This document shows, one piece after another, positions 1-7,201 of a DNA stretch of 16,144 nt. Below the pieces are notes generated by a model. The model did not search any database and was not told the DNA's origin. It was given only the letters and a program-made list of their open reading frames with translations. Each line of letters opens with the position of its first letter. Positions within the stretch are counted from its first letter, which is position 1. The stretch lies in NCBI RefSeq assembly GCF_001279695.1, contig NZ_LGDD01000031.1, positions 1 through 16,144 of the forward strand, written 5' to 3'. The position numbers were made by a program, and so were the translations under genes. The stretch comes from Streptomyces sp. WM6378 (GTDB lineage Bacteria > Actinomycetota > Actinomycetes > Streptomycetales > Streptomycetaceae).

Positions 1-23
1 GGTGGGGGTGGGTGGGGGGGCGA

Positions 24-54
24 GGGGGGTGGGGGGGAGGGGGCCCCACCCCCC
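24..54 (-). terminator. GC-only hairpin downstream of pflB
   Basis: Bases 24-34 (GGGGGGTGGGG) pair perfectly with 44-54 (CCCCACCCCCC), giving an 11-bp stem with a 9-nt loop, 23 bases beyond the pflB stop. There is no U-tract, which is common for actinomycete terminators. The first 43 bases are almost pure G on the plus strand and could also form a G-quadruplex. The terminator role is inferred from position and stem strength. The sequence ends too soon to show whether a downstream gene is co-transcribed. Confidence 0.4.
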
Positions 55-76
55 CCGGAGCCCAGACCCTCACCCC

Positions 77-2347
77 TCAAAGCGCCCCATGGAACGTCCG
101 GTTGATGACGTCGAGCTGCTGCTCCCGTGTGAGGCGGACGAAGTTCACCGCGTAGCCGGAGACCCGGATGGTGAGCTGGGGGTAGTTCTCCGGGTGACGC
201 ATGGCGTCTTCCAGGGTGGCCTTGTCGAGGACGTTGACGTTCATGTGGAAGCCGTTGCTGGCGATGAAGCCGTCGAGGACGCCGGAGAGGTTGTCGATGC
301 GCTCCTTGGGGGTGCGGCCGAGGGCGTCCGGCGTGATGGTGTTGGTCAGCGAGATGCCGTCCTCGGCGTCGTCGTAGGGCAGCTTGGCTACGGAGAGGGC
401 GGAGGCGATGTAGCCGTGCTCGTCGCGGCCGTTCATGGGGTTGGCGCCGGGCGCGAAGGGGGTGCCGGCGCGACGGCCGTCGGGGGTGTTGCCGGTCTTC
501 TTGCCGTAGACGACGTTGGAGGTGATGGTCAGCACGGACTGGGTGTGGACGGCGTCGCGGTAGGTGGGGTGCTTGCGGACCTTCTCCATGAAGTCGTGCA
601 CGATCCGGGTAGCGAGGGCGTCCGCGCGGTCGTCGTTGTTGCCGTAGGCGGGGTAGTCGCCCTCGATCTCGTAGTCGACGGCGAGGCCGGTCTCGTCGCG
701 GACGACCTTGACCTTGGCGTGCTTGATGGCGGACAGCGAGTCGGCGGCGACCGAGAGGCCGGCGATGCCGCAGGCCATGGTGCGCAGGATGTGCTGGTCG
801 TGGAGCGCCATTTCGATGCGCTCGTAGGCGTACTTGTCGTGCATGTAGTGGATGACGTTGAGGGCATGGACGTACGTCTTGGCGAGCCAGTCCAGCATGG
901 CGTCGTACTGGGCGGCGACGGTCTCGTAGTCGAGGTACTCGCCGTCGATGGGTGCGAAGCCCTCGACGACCAGCTTGCCGGTCTTCTCGTCGCGGCCGCC
1001 GTTGATGGCGTAGAGCAGTGCCTTGGCGACGTTGACGCGGGCGCCGAAGAACTGCATCTGCTTGCCGACGGCCATGGCGGAGACGCAGCAGGCGATGGCG
1101 GTGTCGTCGCCGTACTTGGGGCGCATCAGCTCGTCGGACTCGAACTGGATGGCCGAGGTGTCGATGGCGACCTTGGACGCGAAGTCCTTGAATCCGGCGG
1201 GGAGTTCACGGTCCCAGAAGACGGTGAGGTTGGGCTCGGGGGCGGGGCCGAGGTTGTAGAGGGTCTGCAGGGCGCGGAAGGTGGTGCGGGAGACGAGGGG
1301 GCGGCCGTCCTCGCCGATGCCGGCCATGGACCAGGTGACCCAGGTGGGGTCGCCGGAGTACAGCTCGTTGTATTCGGGGGTGCGCAGGAAGCGGACGATG
1401 CGGAGCTTGATGACGAAGTCGTCGATGAATTCCTGGGCCTGTTCCTCGGTGATGAGGCCGGCTTCGATGTCGCGCTGGAGGTAGATGTCGAGGAAGTTGT
1501 CGATGCGGCCGATCGACATGGCGGCGCCGTTCTGCTCCTTCACGGCGGCGAGGTAGGCGAAGTACAGCCACTGGACGGCTTCGCGGCCGGTGGTGGCGGG
1601 GCCGGAGATGTCGTAGCCGTAGGAGAGGGCCATGGCCTTGAGTTCGTTCAGGGCCTTGATCTGCTCGGAGACCTCTTCGCGGTCGCGGATGACGGTTTCG
1701 GTGGCCCAGTCCTCGCCGAGGCGGGTCTTGTCGGCTTCCTTGGCGGCGATGAGGCGGTCGATGCCGTAGAGGGCGACGCGGCGGTAGTCGCCGATGATGC
1801 GGCCGCGTCCGTAGGCGTCGGGGAGGCCGGTGATGATGCCGGAGGAGCGGCAGGCGCGGATTTCGGGGGTGTAGGCGTCGAAGACGCCTTCGTTGTGGGT
1901 CTTGCGGAGGTGGGTGTAGACGTCGCGTACGCCGGGGTCGGCTTCGTAGCCGTAGGCGTTGAGGGCGCCTTCGACCATGCGCCAGCCGCCGTTGGGCATG
2001 ATGGCGCGCTTGAGGGCGCCGTCGGTCTGGAGGCCGACGATGAGGTCCCTGTGGTTCTTGGCGTCGCCGTCGATGTAGCCGGGCTTGAAGGCGTCGATGC
2101 GGGACGGGGTCTGCACGTCCACGTCGTAGATGCCCTGCTCGATTTCCTGGGGGAACATCGACAGGAGCTTGTTCCATACGGCGGTGGTGCGCTGGGTGGG
2201 GCCGGTGAGGAAGTCGGCGTCGCCTTCGTAGGGCGTGTAGTTCTGCTGGACGAAGTCACGGACGTCGATGGCGTCGCGCCAGAGTCCGCCCTTGAAGCCG
2301 TCCCAGGCTCCGCCGTTCTTCGTTGCCTCTGCAGGAGTCGCAGTCAT
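77..2347 (-). CDS. pflB: Pyruvate formate-lyase (formate C-acetyltransferase)
   Basis: Cytoplasmic glycyl-radical enzyme that converts pyruvate and CoA to acetyl-CoA and formate without oxygen. The 756-residue product has the usual full length for PflB. Numbered from the ATG at 2347, the catalytic Cys pair lies at 420-421 in [13 protein letters not shown] and the radical Gly at about 731 in RVSGYAVNF near the C-terminus, so all key residues are present. An in-frame GTG lies 9 bases upstream, but the ATG is preferred because GGAAGG sits 9 bases before it and would abut the GTG. The ATG overlaps the stop of a small upstream ORF. A Rex operator lies about 210 bases upstream, which suggests induction when NADH rises. 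A glycyl-radical activase (PflA) is required and is not in the window; it may lie beyond base 1. Family assignment is secure; the physiological role in a mainly aerobic actinomycete is inferred. Confidence 0.96.
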   Translation of the reverse strand: MTATPAEATKNGGAWDGFKGGLWRDAIDVRDFVQQNYTPYEGDADFLTGPTQRTTAVWNKLLSMFPQEIEQGIYDVDVQTPSRIDAFKPGYIDGDAKNHRDLIVGLQTDGALKRAIMPNGGWRMVEGALNAYGYEADPGVRDVYTHLRKTHNEGVFDAYTPEIRACRSSGIITGLPDAYGRGRIIGDYRRVALYGIDRLIAAKEADKTRLGEDWATETVIRDREEVSEQIKALNELKAMALSYGYDISGPATTGREAVQWLYFAYLAAVKEQNGAAMSIGRIDNFLDIYLQRDIEAGLITEEQAQEFIDDFVIKLRIVRFLRTPEYNELYSGDPTWVTWSMAGIGEDGRPLVSRTTFRALQTLYNLGPAPEPNLTVFWDRELPAGFKDFASKVAIDTSAIQFESDELMRPKYGDDTAIACCVSAMAVGKQMQFFGARVNVAKALLYAINGGRDEKTGKLVVEGFAPIDGEYLDYETVAAQYDAMLDWLAKTYVHALNVIHYMHDKYAYERIEMALHDQHILRTMACGIAGLSVAADSLSAIKHAKVKVVRDETGLAVDYEIEGDYPAYGNNDDRADALATRIVHDFMEKVRKHPTYRDAVHTQSVLTITSNVVYGKKTGNTPDGRRAGTPFAPGANPMNGRDEHGYIASALSVAKLPYDDAEDGISLTNTITPDALGRTPKERIDNLSGVLDGFIASNGFHMNVNVLDKATLEDAMRHPENYPQLTIRVSGYAVNFVRLTREQQLDVINRTFHGAL

Positions 2348-2421
2348 GGCAGGCACCCTTCCGAATCACCGTTGACGTCGTACTTCGTGCCGTTGAGCGG
2401 AAGCTCTTCGACTGCTTCCAT
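2344..2421 (-). CDS. Small upstream ORF (25 codons) coupled to pflB
   Basis: A 25-codon ORF begins [10 protein letters not shown] and ends EGCLP. It is preceded by AAGGAG (2426-2431), 4 bases before its ATG, and its TGA shares the ATGA overlap with the pflB ATG (2347). Its last codons contain the pflB Shine-Dalgarno sequence, so ribosomes finishing it would open or occupy the pflB start. The mRNA can also form a 6-bp hairpin just inside its start (GGAAGC 2399-2404 with GCTTCC 2414-2419). I do not recognise the peptide. It could be a leader peptide that couples or tunes pflB translation, or a real small protein. Translation is inferred from the SD and overlap only; no homology is known to me. 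Confidence 0.45.
   Translation of the reverse strand: MEAVEELPLNGTKYDVNGDSEGCLP
2357..2362 (-). promoter_or_regulatory. pflB ribosome binding site
   Basis: GGAAGG on the minus strand lies 9 bases before the ATG at 2347. It decides for this ATG over the GTG at 2356, which would have no spacing from the motif. It lies inside the coding sequence of the small upstream ORF. Confidence 0.6.
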
Positions 2422-2431
2422 TCCACTCCTT

Positions 2432-2443
2432 TTGATCGATCAA
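2432..2443. promoter_or_regulatory. 12-bp perfect palindrome TTGATCGATCAA upstream of pflB
   Basis: A perfect 12-bp palindrome lies directly before the Shine-Dalgarno sequence of the upstream ORF. Its half-sites TTGAT/ATCAA equal those of the FNR/ANR box, but the spacer is 2 bases rather than 4, so a classical FNR site is not supported. It could bind another dimeric regulator in the 5' untranslated region, or be chance. Confidence 0.25.
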
Positions 2444-2557
2444 TTGCGGCGGCATAGGTCACCAGATTCGGGCCGAAATCCCCCTTCTCCCCCTCCCTCA
2501 TTCCTTGACAGTGCCCCTGACCTGCGCATTCCGTCGGGACTTTGGCCCTTAGTTCGC

Positions 2558-2575
2558 TTGTGAACACATTCACAA
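2558..2575. promoter_or_regulatory. Rex operator (ROP) upstream of pflB
   Basis: TTGTGAACACATTCACAA is a perfect inverted repeat with 7-bp arms and a 4-base centre. It matches the known Rex consensus TGTGAAC-N3-TTCACA of Streptomyces exactly. Rex represses respiratory and fermentative genes when NADH/NAD+ is low and releases DNA when NADH accumulates. The site lies about 210 bases upstream of the pflB ATG and beyond the narK terminator, so pflB is the only gene in position to be controlled. The core TGTGA-N6-TCACA would also satisfy a Crp consensus, so Crp binding is an alternative. Confidence 0.8.
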
Positions 2576-2621
2576 GAATTCACTGGCCATTCCACCGGAC
2601 ATTCCGCCGAACACCTCCGGG

Positions 2622-2666
2622 AAAAACACGAAGGAGGCCCGCGCGCGGCATGCGCGGGCCTCCTTC
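2622..2666 (-). terminator. Intrinsic terminator of narK
   Basis: A perfect 15-bp stem (2630-2644 with 2652-2666, GAAGGAGGCCCGCGC and its complement) with a 7-base loop begins 29 bases after the narK stop. On the minus strand it is followed by GTGTTTTTC (T5 at 2622-2626). This is a textbook rho-independent terminator. It insulates pflB and its Rex site from narK transcription. Confidence 0.85.
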
Positions 2667-2695
2667 ACGGCAGCGGATACGACCTGGGGCCCGTC

Positions 2696-4147
2696 CTAGC
2701 TGGGCGCCTCCGCGTTCTTGCGGGCGTAGAACCACCACGCCACCACGATGCAGCTGACGTAGAACGCCACGAAGCCCCACATCGCGCTGGTCACCGCGAA
2801 GTTGGCGAACATCGCCGGGATGAAGAAGAAGCCGTAGGCGGCGATCGCGGAGGTGAAGCCGGTGACGGCGCCCGCCTCCATCTCGGCCTGCTTGAGCGCC
2901 TTGGCGTACTCGGGAGTGCCCTCGGTCAGGCCCTTCAGGTGCTGGTTGCGGAAGATCACCGGGATCTGCCGGAAGGTCGAGCCGTTGCCGACCCCGGAGA
3001 AGAAGAACGCGGCCAGGAAGCAGCCGAAGAACCCGTAGAAGTTGCCCGAATCTCCGCCCGCCGGAAGGAAGTTGATGACGCCGATGATCGCGAGGGCCAT
3101 GCCGACGAACGAGATGATGGTGACCTTCGCGCCGCCGAGCTTGTCGGCGATCCAGCCGCCGGCCCAGCGGGCCAGTGCGCCGAGCGCCGGGCCCATCCAG
3201 GCGTAGGTGGCGACCGAGTAGGCCGGGAAGGTCGTCTTGATCAGCAGCGGCAGGGCGGCGGCGAAGCCGATGAAGGAGCCGAAGGTGCCGACGTAGAGCC
3301 AGGTCATCAGCCAGTTGTGCTTGCGCTTGAAGATGATCTTCTGGCGGCTGAAGGGGGTGGAGGCGACCTTCAGGTCGTTCTGGCCGAACCAGGCGATCAG
3401 GGCGAGCACGATGAGAACCGGGACCCACAGGAACGCGGCGTTCTGCAGATAGACCGGGGTGCCGTCCTTCTTGTGCTGGGCGGTGCCGATCGCGATGGTC
3501 GAGAAGGTGATGACGATCGGGGTGAGCAGCTGGACGACGGAGACGCCGAGGTTGCCGAGGCCGCCGTTGATGCCGGTGGCGTTGCCCTTCTCCTTCTTCG
3601 GGAAGAAGAAGCCGATGTTGGCGAGCGAGGAGGCGAAGTTGGCGCCGCCGATGCCGCACAGCGCGGCGATGATCACCATGACGCCGTACGGGGTGGAGGT
3701 GTCCTGGATGGCGATGCCGAGCCAGATCAGCGGGACGATGAGGATCACCGTCGACAGTGCGGTGAAGCGGCGCTGGCCGATCATCGGGCCGAGGAAGGTG
3801 TAGAGGATGCGGGCCGTGCCGCCGGTCAGGCCGGGGATGGCGGTGAGCCAGAACAGCTGCGAGGTGGAGAAGGAGAAGCCGACGTCCTTGAGGTTCGTCG
3901 CGGTGACGGACCACACCTGCCAGACCACGAAGGCGACGAGCAGGGCGGGGACGGCGATCCACAGGTTCCGGTTGGCGACCCTCCGGCCGACCGAGCGCCA
4001 GAAGACCTCGTTCTCCGGTTCCCATTCGGTGATGGTGCGGCCGGGCCGGTAGTTCTCCGGGTCGTACGTGACGGTGGCGTCGTCGTACGTGACGGTGGCA
4101 TCGGGGCCGGCGGTTGGCCGGGGGGACGGCTGGAGCGCGGAACTCAT
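2696..4147 (-). CDS. narK: NarK-type nitrate/nitrite transporter (MFS)
   Basis: A 483-residue integral membrane protein of the NarK/NNP branch of the major facilitator superfamily, with about 12 hydrophobic segments starting near residue 62. Both nitrate signature motifs are present: NGGLGNLGVS at about 194-203 and GVGNGSTFRQIP at about 385-396. R113 (TARILYTF) and R327 (GALARWAGG) match the two substrate-binding arginines known from E. coli NarK. It moves nitrate in and/or nitrite out across the cytoplasmic membrane; direction cannot be read from sequence. The ATG at 4147 is chosen because it gives a normal NNP length, with a weak GGGAAG 4 bases before it. The roughly 60-residue hydrophilic N-terminus contains a tandem 7-residue repeat. 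It lies downstream of nirBD on the same strand with 152 bases between, so nitrite handling is the likely shared job. Confidence 0.94.
   Translation of the reverse strand: MSSALQPSPRPTAGPDATVTYDDATVTYDPENYRPGRTITEWEPENEVFWRSVGRRVANRNLWIAVPALLVAFVVWQVWSVTATNLKDVGFSFSTSQLFWLTAIPGLTGGTARILYTFLGPMIGQRRFTALSTVILIVPLIWLGIAIQDTSTPYGVMVIIAALCGIGGANFASSLANIGFFFPKKEKGNATGINGGLGNLGVSVVQLLTPIVITFSTIAIGTAQHKKDGTPVYLQNAAFLWVPVLIVLALIAWFGQNDLKVASTPFSRQKIIFKRKHNWLMTWLYVGTFGSFIGFAAALPLLIKTTFPAYSVATYAWMGPALGALARWAGGWIADKLGGAKVTIISFVGMALAIIGVINFLPAGGDSGNFYGFFGCFLAAFFFSGVGNGSTFRQIPVIFRNQHLKGLTEGTPEYAKALKQAEMEAGAVTGFTSAIAAYGFFFIPAMFANFAVTSAMWGFVAFYVSCIVVAWWFYARKNAEAPS
4061..4102 (-). repeat. 21-bp tandem duplication in the narK N-terminus
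   Basis: Bases 4061-4081 and 4082-4102 are identical except for one base. They encode the doubled ATVTYDD/ATVTYDP motif at residues about 17-29 of NarK, in the cytoplasmic tail ahead of the first membrane segment. The reading frame is kept. Confidence 0.8.
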
Positions 4148-4182
4148 GGTGCTTCCCAGGGGGTTGAGACGAGTCCTGACAT
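4144..4182 (-). CDS. Possible 12-codon upstream ORF overlapping narK start
   Basis: ATG at 4182 opens a 12-codon frame (MSGLVSTPWEAP) whose TGA overlaps the narK ATG as ATGA, the same layout as the ORF upstream of pflB. There is no well-spaced Shine-Dalgarno sequence (a GGAGG lies 12 bases upstream). It follows an AT-rich TAGATAT that could be a -10 element, in which case translation might be leaderless. This is weak evidence and may be chance. Confidence 0.2.
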   Translation of the reverse strand: MSGLVSTPWEAP

Positions 4183-4232
4183 ATCTACGTTGCGCCTCCG
4201 GCCGGGGTGGGGGTGAGAGGCGAATGCCACGA

Positions 4233-4281
4233 CTGCGGGCGGCCGTAGGTCCCCGGGGGGACTGCCGTCCGGCCCCCGCAG
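4233..4281 (-). terminator. Long imperfect hairpin between nirBD and narK
   Basis: CTGCGGG (4233-4239) pairs with CCCGCAG (4275-4281), GGCC (4241-4244) with GGCC (4271-4274), and GTCCCC (4249-4254) with GGGGAC (4257-4262). The three helices stack into one interrupted stem-loop starting 18 bases after the nirBD stop. There is no U-tract. It could be a terminator of nirBD, a partial terminator, or an mRNA-stabilising or processing structure ahead of narK. Confidence 0.45.
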
Positions 4282-4299
4282 ACAAAGGCCGCCGGGCTT

Positions 4300-7065
4300 C
4301 TAGAACCGAGTGACGGGCACGTCCGTGAGGTCGACGACCGGGAGAGAGACGTCCGGGTCGTCGAGGCACTGCCCGGTGCGCAGGTCGAAGTCCTGCTTGT
4401 GCATGGGCGAGGTGACGACGGGGATGCCGTCGCGGCTGCCCATGATGCCGCCCGCGATGACGTCGGCACCGGAGAACGGGTCGCGGTTGGACAGCGCGTA
4501 CACCCGGCCCGTGCGGGACTTGAACAGGGCGGCCTCGGTGCCGTCGGGGAGCTGGGCGGGGCGGCCGCGGCCGGGTTCCAGGTCGTCGACGGCGCCGAAG
4601 TCGACGCGGCCGAAGCGGCCGAGGGCGGCGGGGTCGGCGAGGACGGCCTGCCATTCGTCCTGGTAGGCGGCGACGTGGCGGTCCATCTGGGCTTCGAGCT
4701 CGGCGCAGATGCCGAGGGAGTCGGCGAGGAGGACGTCCTTGAGGTGGTCGAGTCCGCCGTCGATGCGCTCGATCCAGGCGGCGGTGCGCTCCAGGCGTTC
4801 GGCGGTGCGCACGTAGTACATGAGGAACCGGTCGACGGTCTTGAAGAGGTCGGCGGTGGACAGGTCGGAGGCGAGGAGGTCGGCGTGGCGGGGGTTGGCG
4901 CCGCCGTTGCCGCAGACGTACAGGTTCCAGCCGCCGGCGGTGGCGATGACGCCGATGTCCTTGCCGCGCGCCTCGGCGCATTCGCGCAGGCAGCCGGAGA
5001 CGCCGCCCTTGAACTTGTGCGGGGTGCGCAGCCCCCTGTAACGCTGTTCCAGGTCGATGGCGAGCTGGATGGAGTCGCCCTGGCCGAAGCGGCAGAACCG
5101 GGCGCCCACACAGGACTTGACGGCGCGCAGCGACTTTCCGTACGCCTGCCCGGACTCGAAGCCGGCCCTGCCCAGGCGGCGCCAGATGTCGGGGAGCTGG
5201 TCGGCGCGGGCGCCGAAGAGGCCGATGCGCTGAGCGCCGGTGATCTTGGTGTAGAGCCCGTAGTCGCGGGCGGCCTCGCCGAGCGCGATGACCTGCTCGG
5301 GGGTGACCTCGCCGCCGGGGACGCGCGGGATGACGGAGTACGTGCCGTCCTTTTGGAGGTTGGCGAGGAAGAGGTCGTTGGAGTCCTGGAGGGTGGCCTG
5401 CTCCCCGTCGAGGACGTGCCGGAGGCCGAGCTCGGGCGCGAGAGTGCCCAGCACATTCCCGACGACGGGCTTACAGACGGCGCACCCTTCCCCGCCCTTT
5501 CCATGACGCTCCATCAACTCACTGAAGGACAGGATGTGTTGGTCCTTCACGAGGGTGTAGATCTCGGACCGCGACAGCTCGAAGTGTTCGCAGAGTCCGC
5601 GCGCCTTGGTGACGCCGGCGGCGGCGAGCTCGGCGTCGAGGACGGCCTGGAGCGACCCGATGCAGCCGCCGCAGCCGGTGCCGGCCTTGGTGCACCGCTT
5701 GATGCCGCCGATGTCGGTGAGCCCGTGCTCGGCGACGGCGCCGCGCACGTCCCCCTTGGTGACGTTGTGGCAGGAGCAGACGACAGCATCGTCGGGCAGG
5801 GCGTCGGCGCCGGGCGCCTCGCCGCCGCTGGGGGCGATGAACGCCTCGGCGGGGCCCGGGAGTTGGCGTCCGGTGTGCGGCTTGAGCGAGCCGTACGCGT
5901 CGGCGTCGCCGACGAGGATGCCGCCGAGGAGGCGCCCGTCGGGCCCGAGCAGGAGCTTCTTGTAGACGCCTTCGCGGCCGTCGGAGAAGAGCACCTCGAC
6001 GGCGCCGGTCTCCGAGGTGGCGAAGGGGTCGCCGAAGGAGGCGACGTCGGCGCCCATGAGCTTGAGTTTGGTGGAGGTGTCGGCGCCGGTGAAGGTGAGG
6101 GCGCCGTCGCCCGCGAGGCGCTCGGCGACGGTCTCGGCCATCTGGTAGCCGGGCGCGACCAGGCCGTAGACCCGCCCGTCGACGCTCTGGGCGCATTCGC
6201 CGATGGCGTAGATGTACGGGTCGGTGGTGCGGCAGTGGGCGTCGACGGCGACGCCGCCCCGGTCGCCGACGGCGAGCCCGCACTCGCGGGCGAGCCGGTC
6301 GCGGGGCCGCACTCCGGCGGAGAAGACCACGACGTCGGCGCCGATGTGCCGCCCGTCGCTGAGCCGCAGCTCGCGGACCCGCCCGGCGTCGTCCAGCTCG
6401 ACCTCGTGCGCGCCGACGCCGGTGTGCACGGCGACGCCCATCGACTCGATGGTGGTGCGCAGGGCGGCCGCGCCCCCGTCGTCGACCTGGAGCGGCATGA
6501 GGCGGGGCGCGAACTCGACGACGTGCGTCTGGAGCCCGAGGGTGCGCAGCGCGCCGGCCGCCTCCAGGCCGAGCAGCCCGCCGCCGATGACGACACCGGT
6601 GCGGGCGCCGTCGCGGACGTACTGGGTGAGCTGTTCGACGTCGTAGAGCGTGCGGTAGGTGAAGCAGCCGGTGGCGTCGGCGCCGGGGATGGGCGGCACG
6701 AAGGGGTAGGAGCCGGTGGCGAGCACGAGCGCGTCGTACGTGACGACCGCGCCAGAGGTGGTGGTGACGGTGCGGGCGGCGGGGTCGACGACTTCGGCGG
6801 GGTCACCGAGCCGCAGGTCGATGCCGTGCTGACGCATGAACTCCCCATCGGTGAGGGCGAGTTGCTCGGTCGTGGCTCCTGTGAAGGCGGACGAAAGATG
6901 TACGCGGTCGTAGGCGGGGACGTCTTCCTCGGCGAGTACGGTGACGTGCCAGCCGGGGGCGCCGGGCGCCGCCAGGGCCCCTCGCTCGGCGAGCGCCTCC
7001 AGGAGGCGGTGGCCGACCATGCCGTGGCCGATCAGCACGAGGTTCTGCGTCGCAGGGTGCGGCAT
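4300..7065 (-). CDS. nirB: Assimilatory-type nitrite reductase, NirB-NirD fusion
   Basis: A 921-residue cytoplasmic NAD(P)H-dependent siroheme nitrite reductase (nitrite to ammonium). Domains in order: FAD-binding oxidoreductase (GHGMVG at 13-18; second dinucleotide motif VIGGGLLGLEAA near 159-170; FSAGVRPRD near 248); BFD-like [2Fe-2S] domain (C430, C432, C458, C465, C468, with another CxxC at 528/531); ferredoxin-like half and siroheme/[4Fe-4S] domain with C652, C658, C692 and C696 (CVGARFCRFGQGDS; SGCLRECAEA). From about 821 to 905 it carries a NirD-like Rieske-fold domain (LEPGRGRPAQLPDG, NRDPFSGADVIAGGIMGSRDG, FDLRTGQCLDD), normally a separate protein. The start has GGAG 8 bases upstream. 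It needs siroheme, and a CbiX-like chelatase lies to the right. No GlnR box was recognised upstream. Confidence 0.95.
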   Translation of the reverse strand: MPHPATQNLVLIGHGMVGHRLLEALAERGALAAPGAPGWHVTVLAEEDVPAYDRVHLSSAFTGATTEQLALTDGEFMRQHGIDLRLGDPAEVVDPAARTVTTTSGAVVTYDALVLATGSYPFVPPIPGADATGCFTYRTLYDVEQLTQYVRDGARTGVVIGGGLLGLEAAGALRTLGLQTHVVEFAPRLMPLQVDDGGAAALRTTIESMGVAVHTGVGAHEVELDDAGRVRELRLSDGRHIGADVVVFSAGVRPRDRLARECGLAVGDRGGVAVDAHCRTTDPYIYAIGECAQSVDGRVYGLVAPGYQMAETVAERLAGDGALTFTGADTSTKLKLMGADVASFGDPFATSETGAVEVLFSDGREGVYKKLLLGPDGRLLGGILVGDADAYGSLKPHTGRQLPGPAEAFIAPSGGEAPGADALPDDAVVCSCHNVTKGDVRGAVAEHGLTDIGGIKRCTKAGTGCGGCIGSLQAVLDAELAAAGVTKARGLCEHFELSRSEIYTLVKDQHILSFSELMERHGKGGEGCAVCKPVVGNVLGTLAPELGLRHVLDGEQATLQDSNDLFLANLQKDGTYSVIPRVPGGEVTPEQVIALGEAARDYGLYTKITGAQRIGLFGARADQLPDIWRRLGRAGFESGQAYGKSLRAVKSCVGARFCRFGQGDSIQLAIDLEQRYRGLRTPHKFKGGVSGCLRECAEARGKDIGVIATAGGWNLYVCGNGGANPRHADLLASDLSTADLFKTVDRFLMYYVRTAERLERTAAWIERIDGGLDHLKDVLLADSLGICAELEAQMDRHVAAYQDEWQAVLADPAALGRFGRVDFGAVDDLEPGRGRPAQLPDGTEAALFKSRTGRVYALSNRDPFSGADVIAGGIMGSRDGIPVVTSPMHKQDFDLRTGQCLDDPDVSLPVVDLTDVPVTRF

Positions 7066-7086
7066 GGCTTCGCTCCGGGGGCTGGG

Positions 7087-7110
7087 GGTCTACCCCTTCG
7101 ACGCTAGACC
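7087..7110. promoter_or_regulatory. Inverted repeat GGTCTA-N12-TAGACC upstream of nirB
   Basis: Six-base arms (7087-7092 and 7105-7110) with a 12-base spacer lie 22-45 bases before the nirB ATG. A shorter GGGGT-CT-ACCCC palindrome overlaps the left arm. A regulator site or leader hairpin is possible, but six-base arms could arise by chance. Confidence 0.2.
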
Positions 7111-7133
7111 GCCCCGACCCGCCCGTGCCGCCG

Positions 7134-7168
7134 AAAAAGCCCTCCCCACCAGGGCCTTGCGGCCCTCG
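7134..7168 (-). terminator. Probable terminator of the DUF1838 gene
   Basis: AGGGCC (7151-7156) pairs with GGCCCT (7161-7166) around a 4-base loop; two outer GC pairs could add to it across a one-base bulge. On the minus strand a T5 run (7134-7138) follows, but 12 bases beyond the stem. Position just past the stop at 7202 fits a terminator, though the distance to the T-run is long. Confidence 0.4.
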
Positions 7169-7201
7169 GGACCGGGCACTTGGACCCGCTTCGGGGACCG
7201 G

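Noticed and set aside
2432..2443. Classical FNR/ANR box
   Set aside because: The half-sites fit, but the spacer is 2 bases, not the required 4.
2..2563. Very long plus-strand open frame opposite pflB, and similar long frames opposite nirB and narK
   Set aside because: These are mirror frames caused by high GC and strong third-position bias. Their products are Gly/Asp/Val-rich without any domain, and the minus strand encodes clear enzymes.
7066..7201. GlnR box upstream of nirB
   Set aside because: GlnR control of nirB is known in Streptomyces, but I could not find a convincing GTnAC-N6-GAAAC pattern in this interval.
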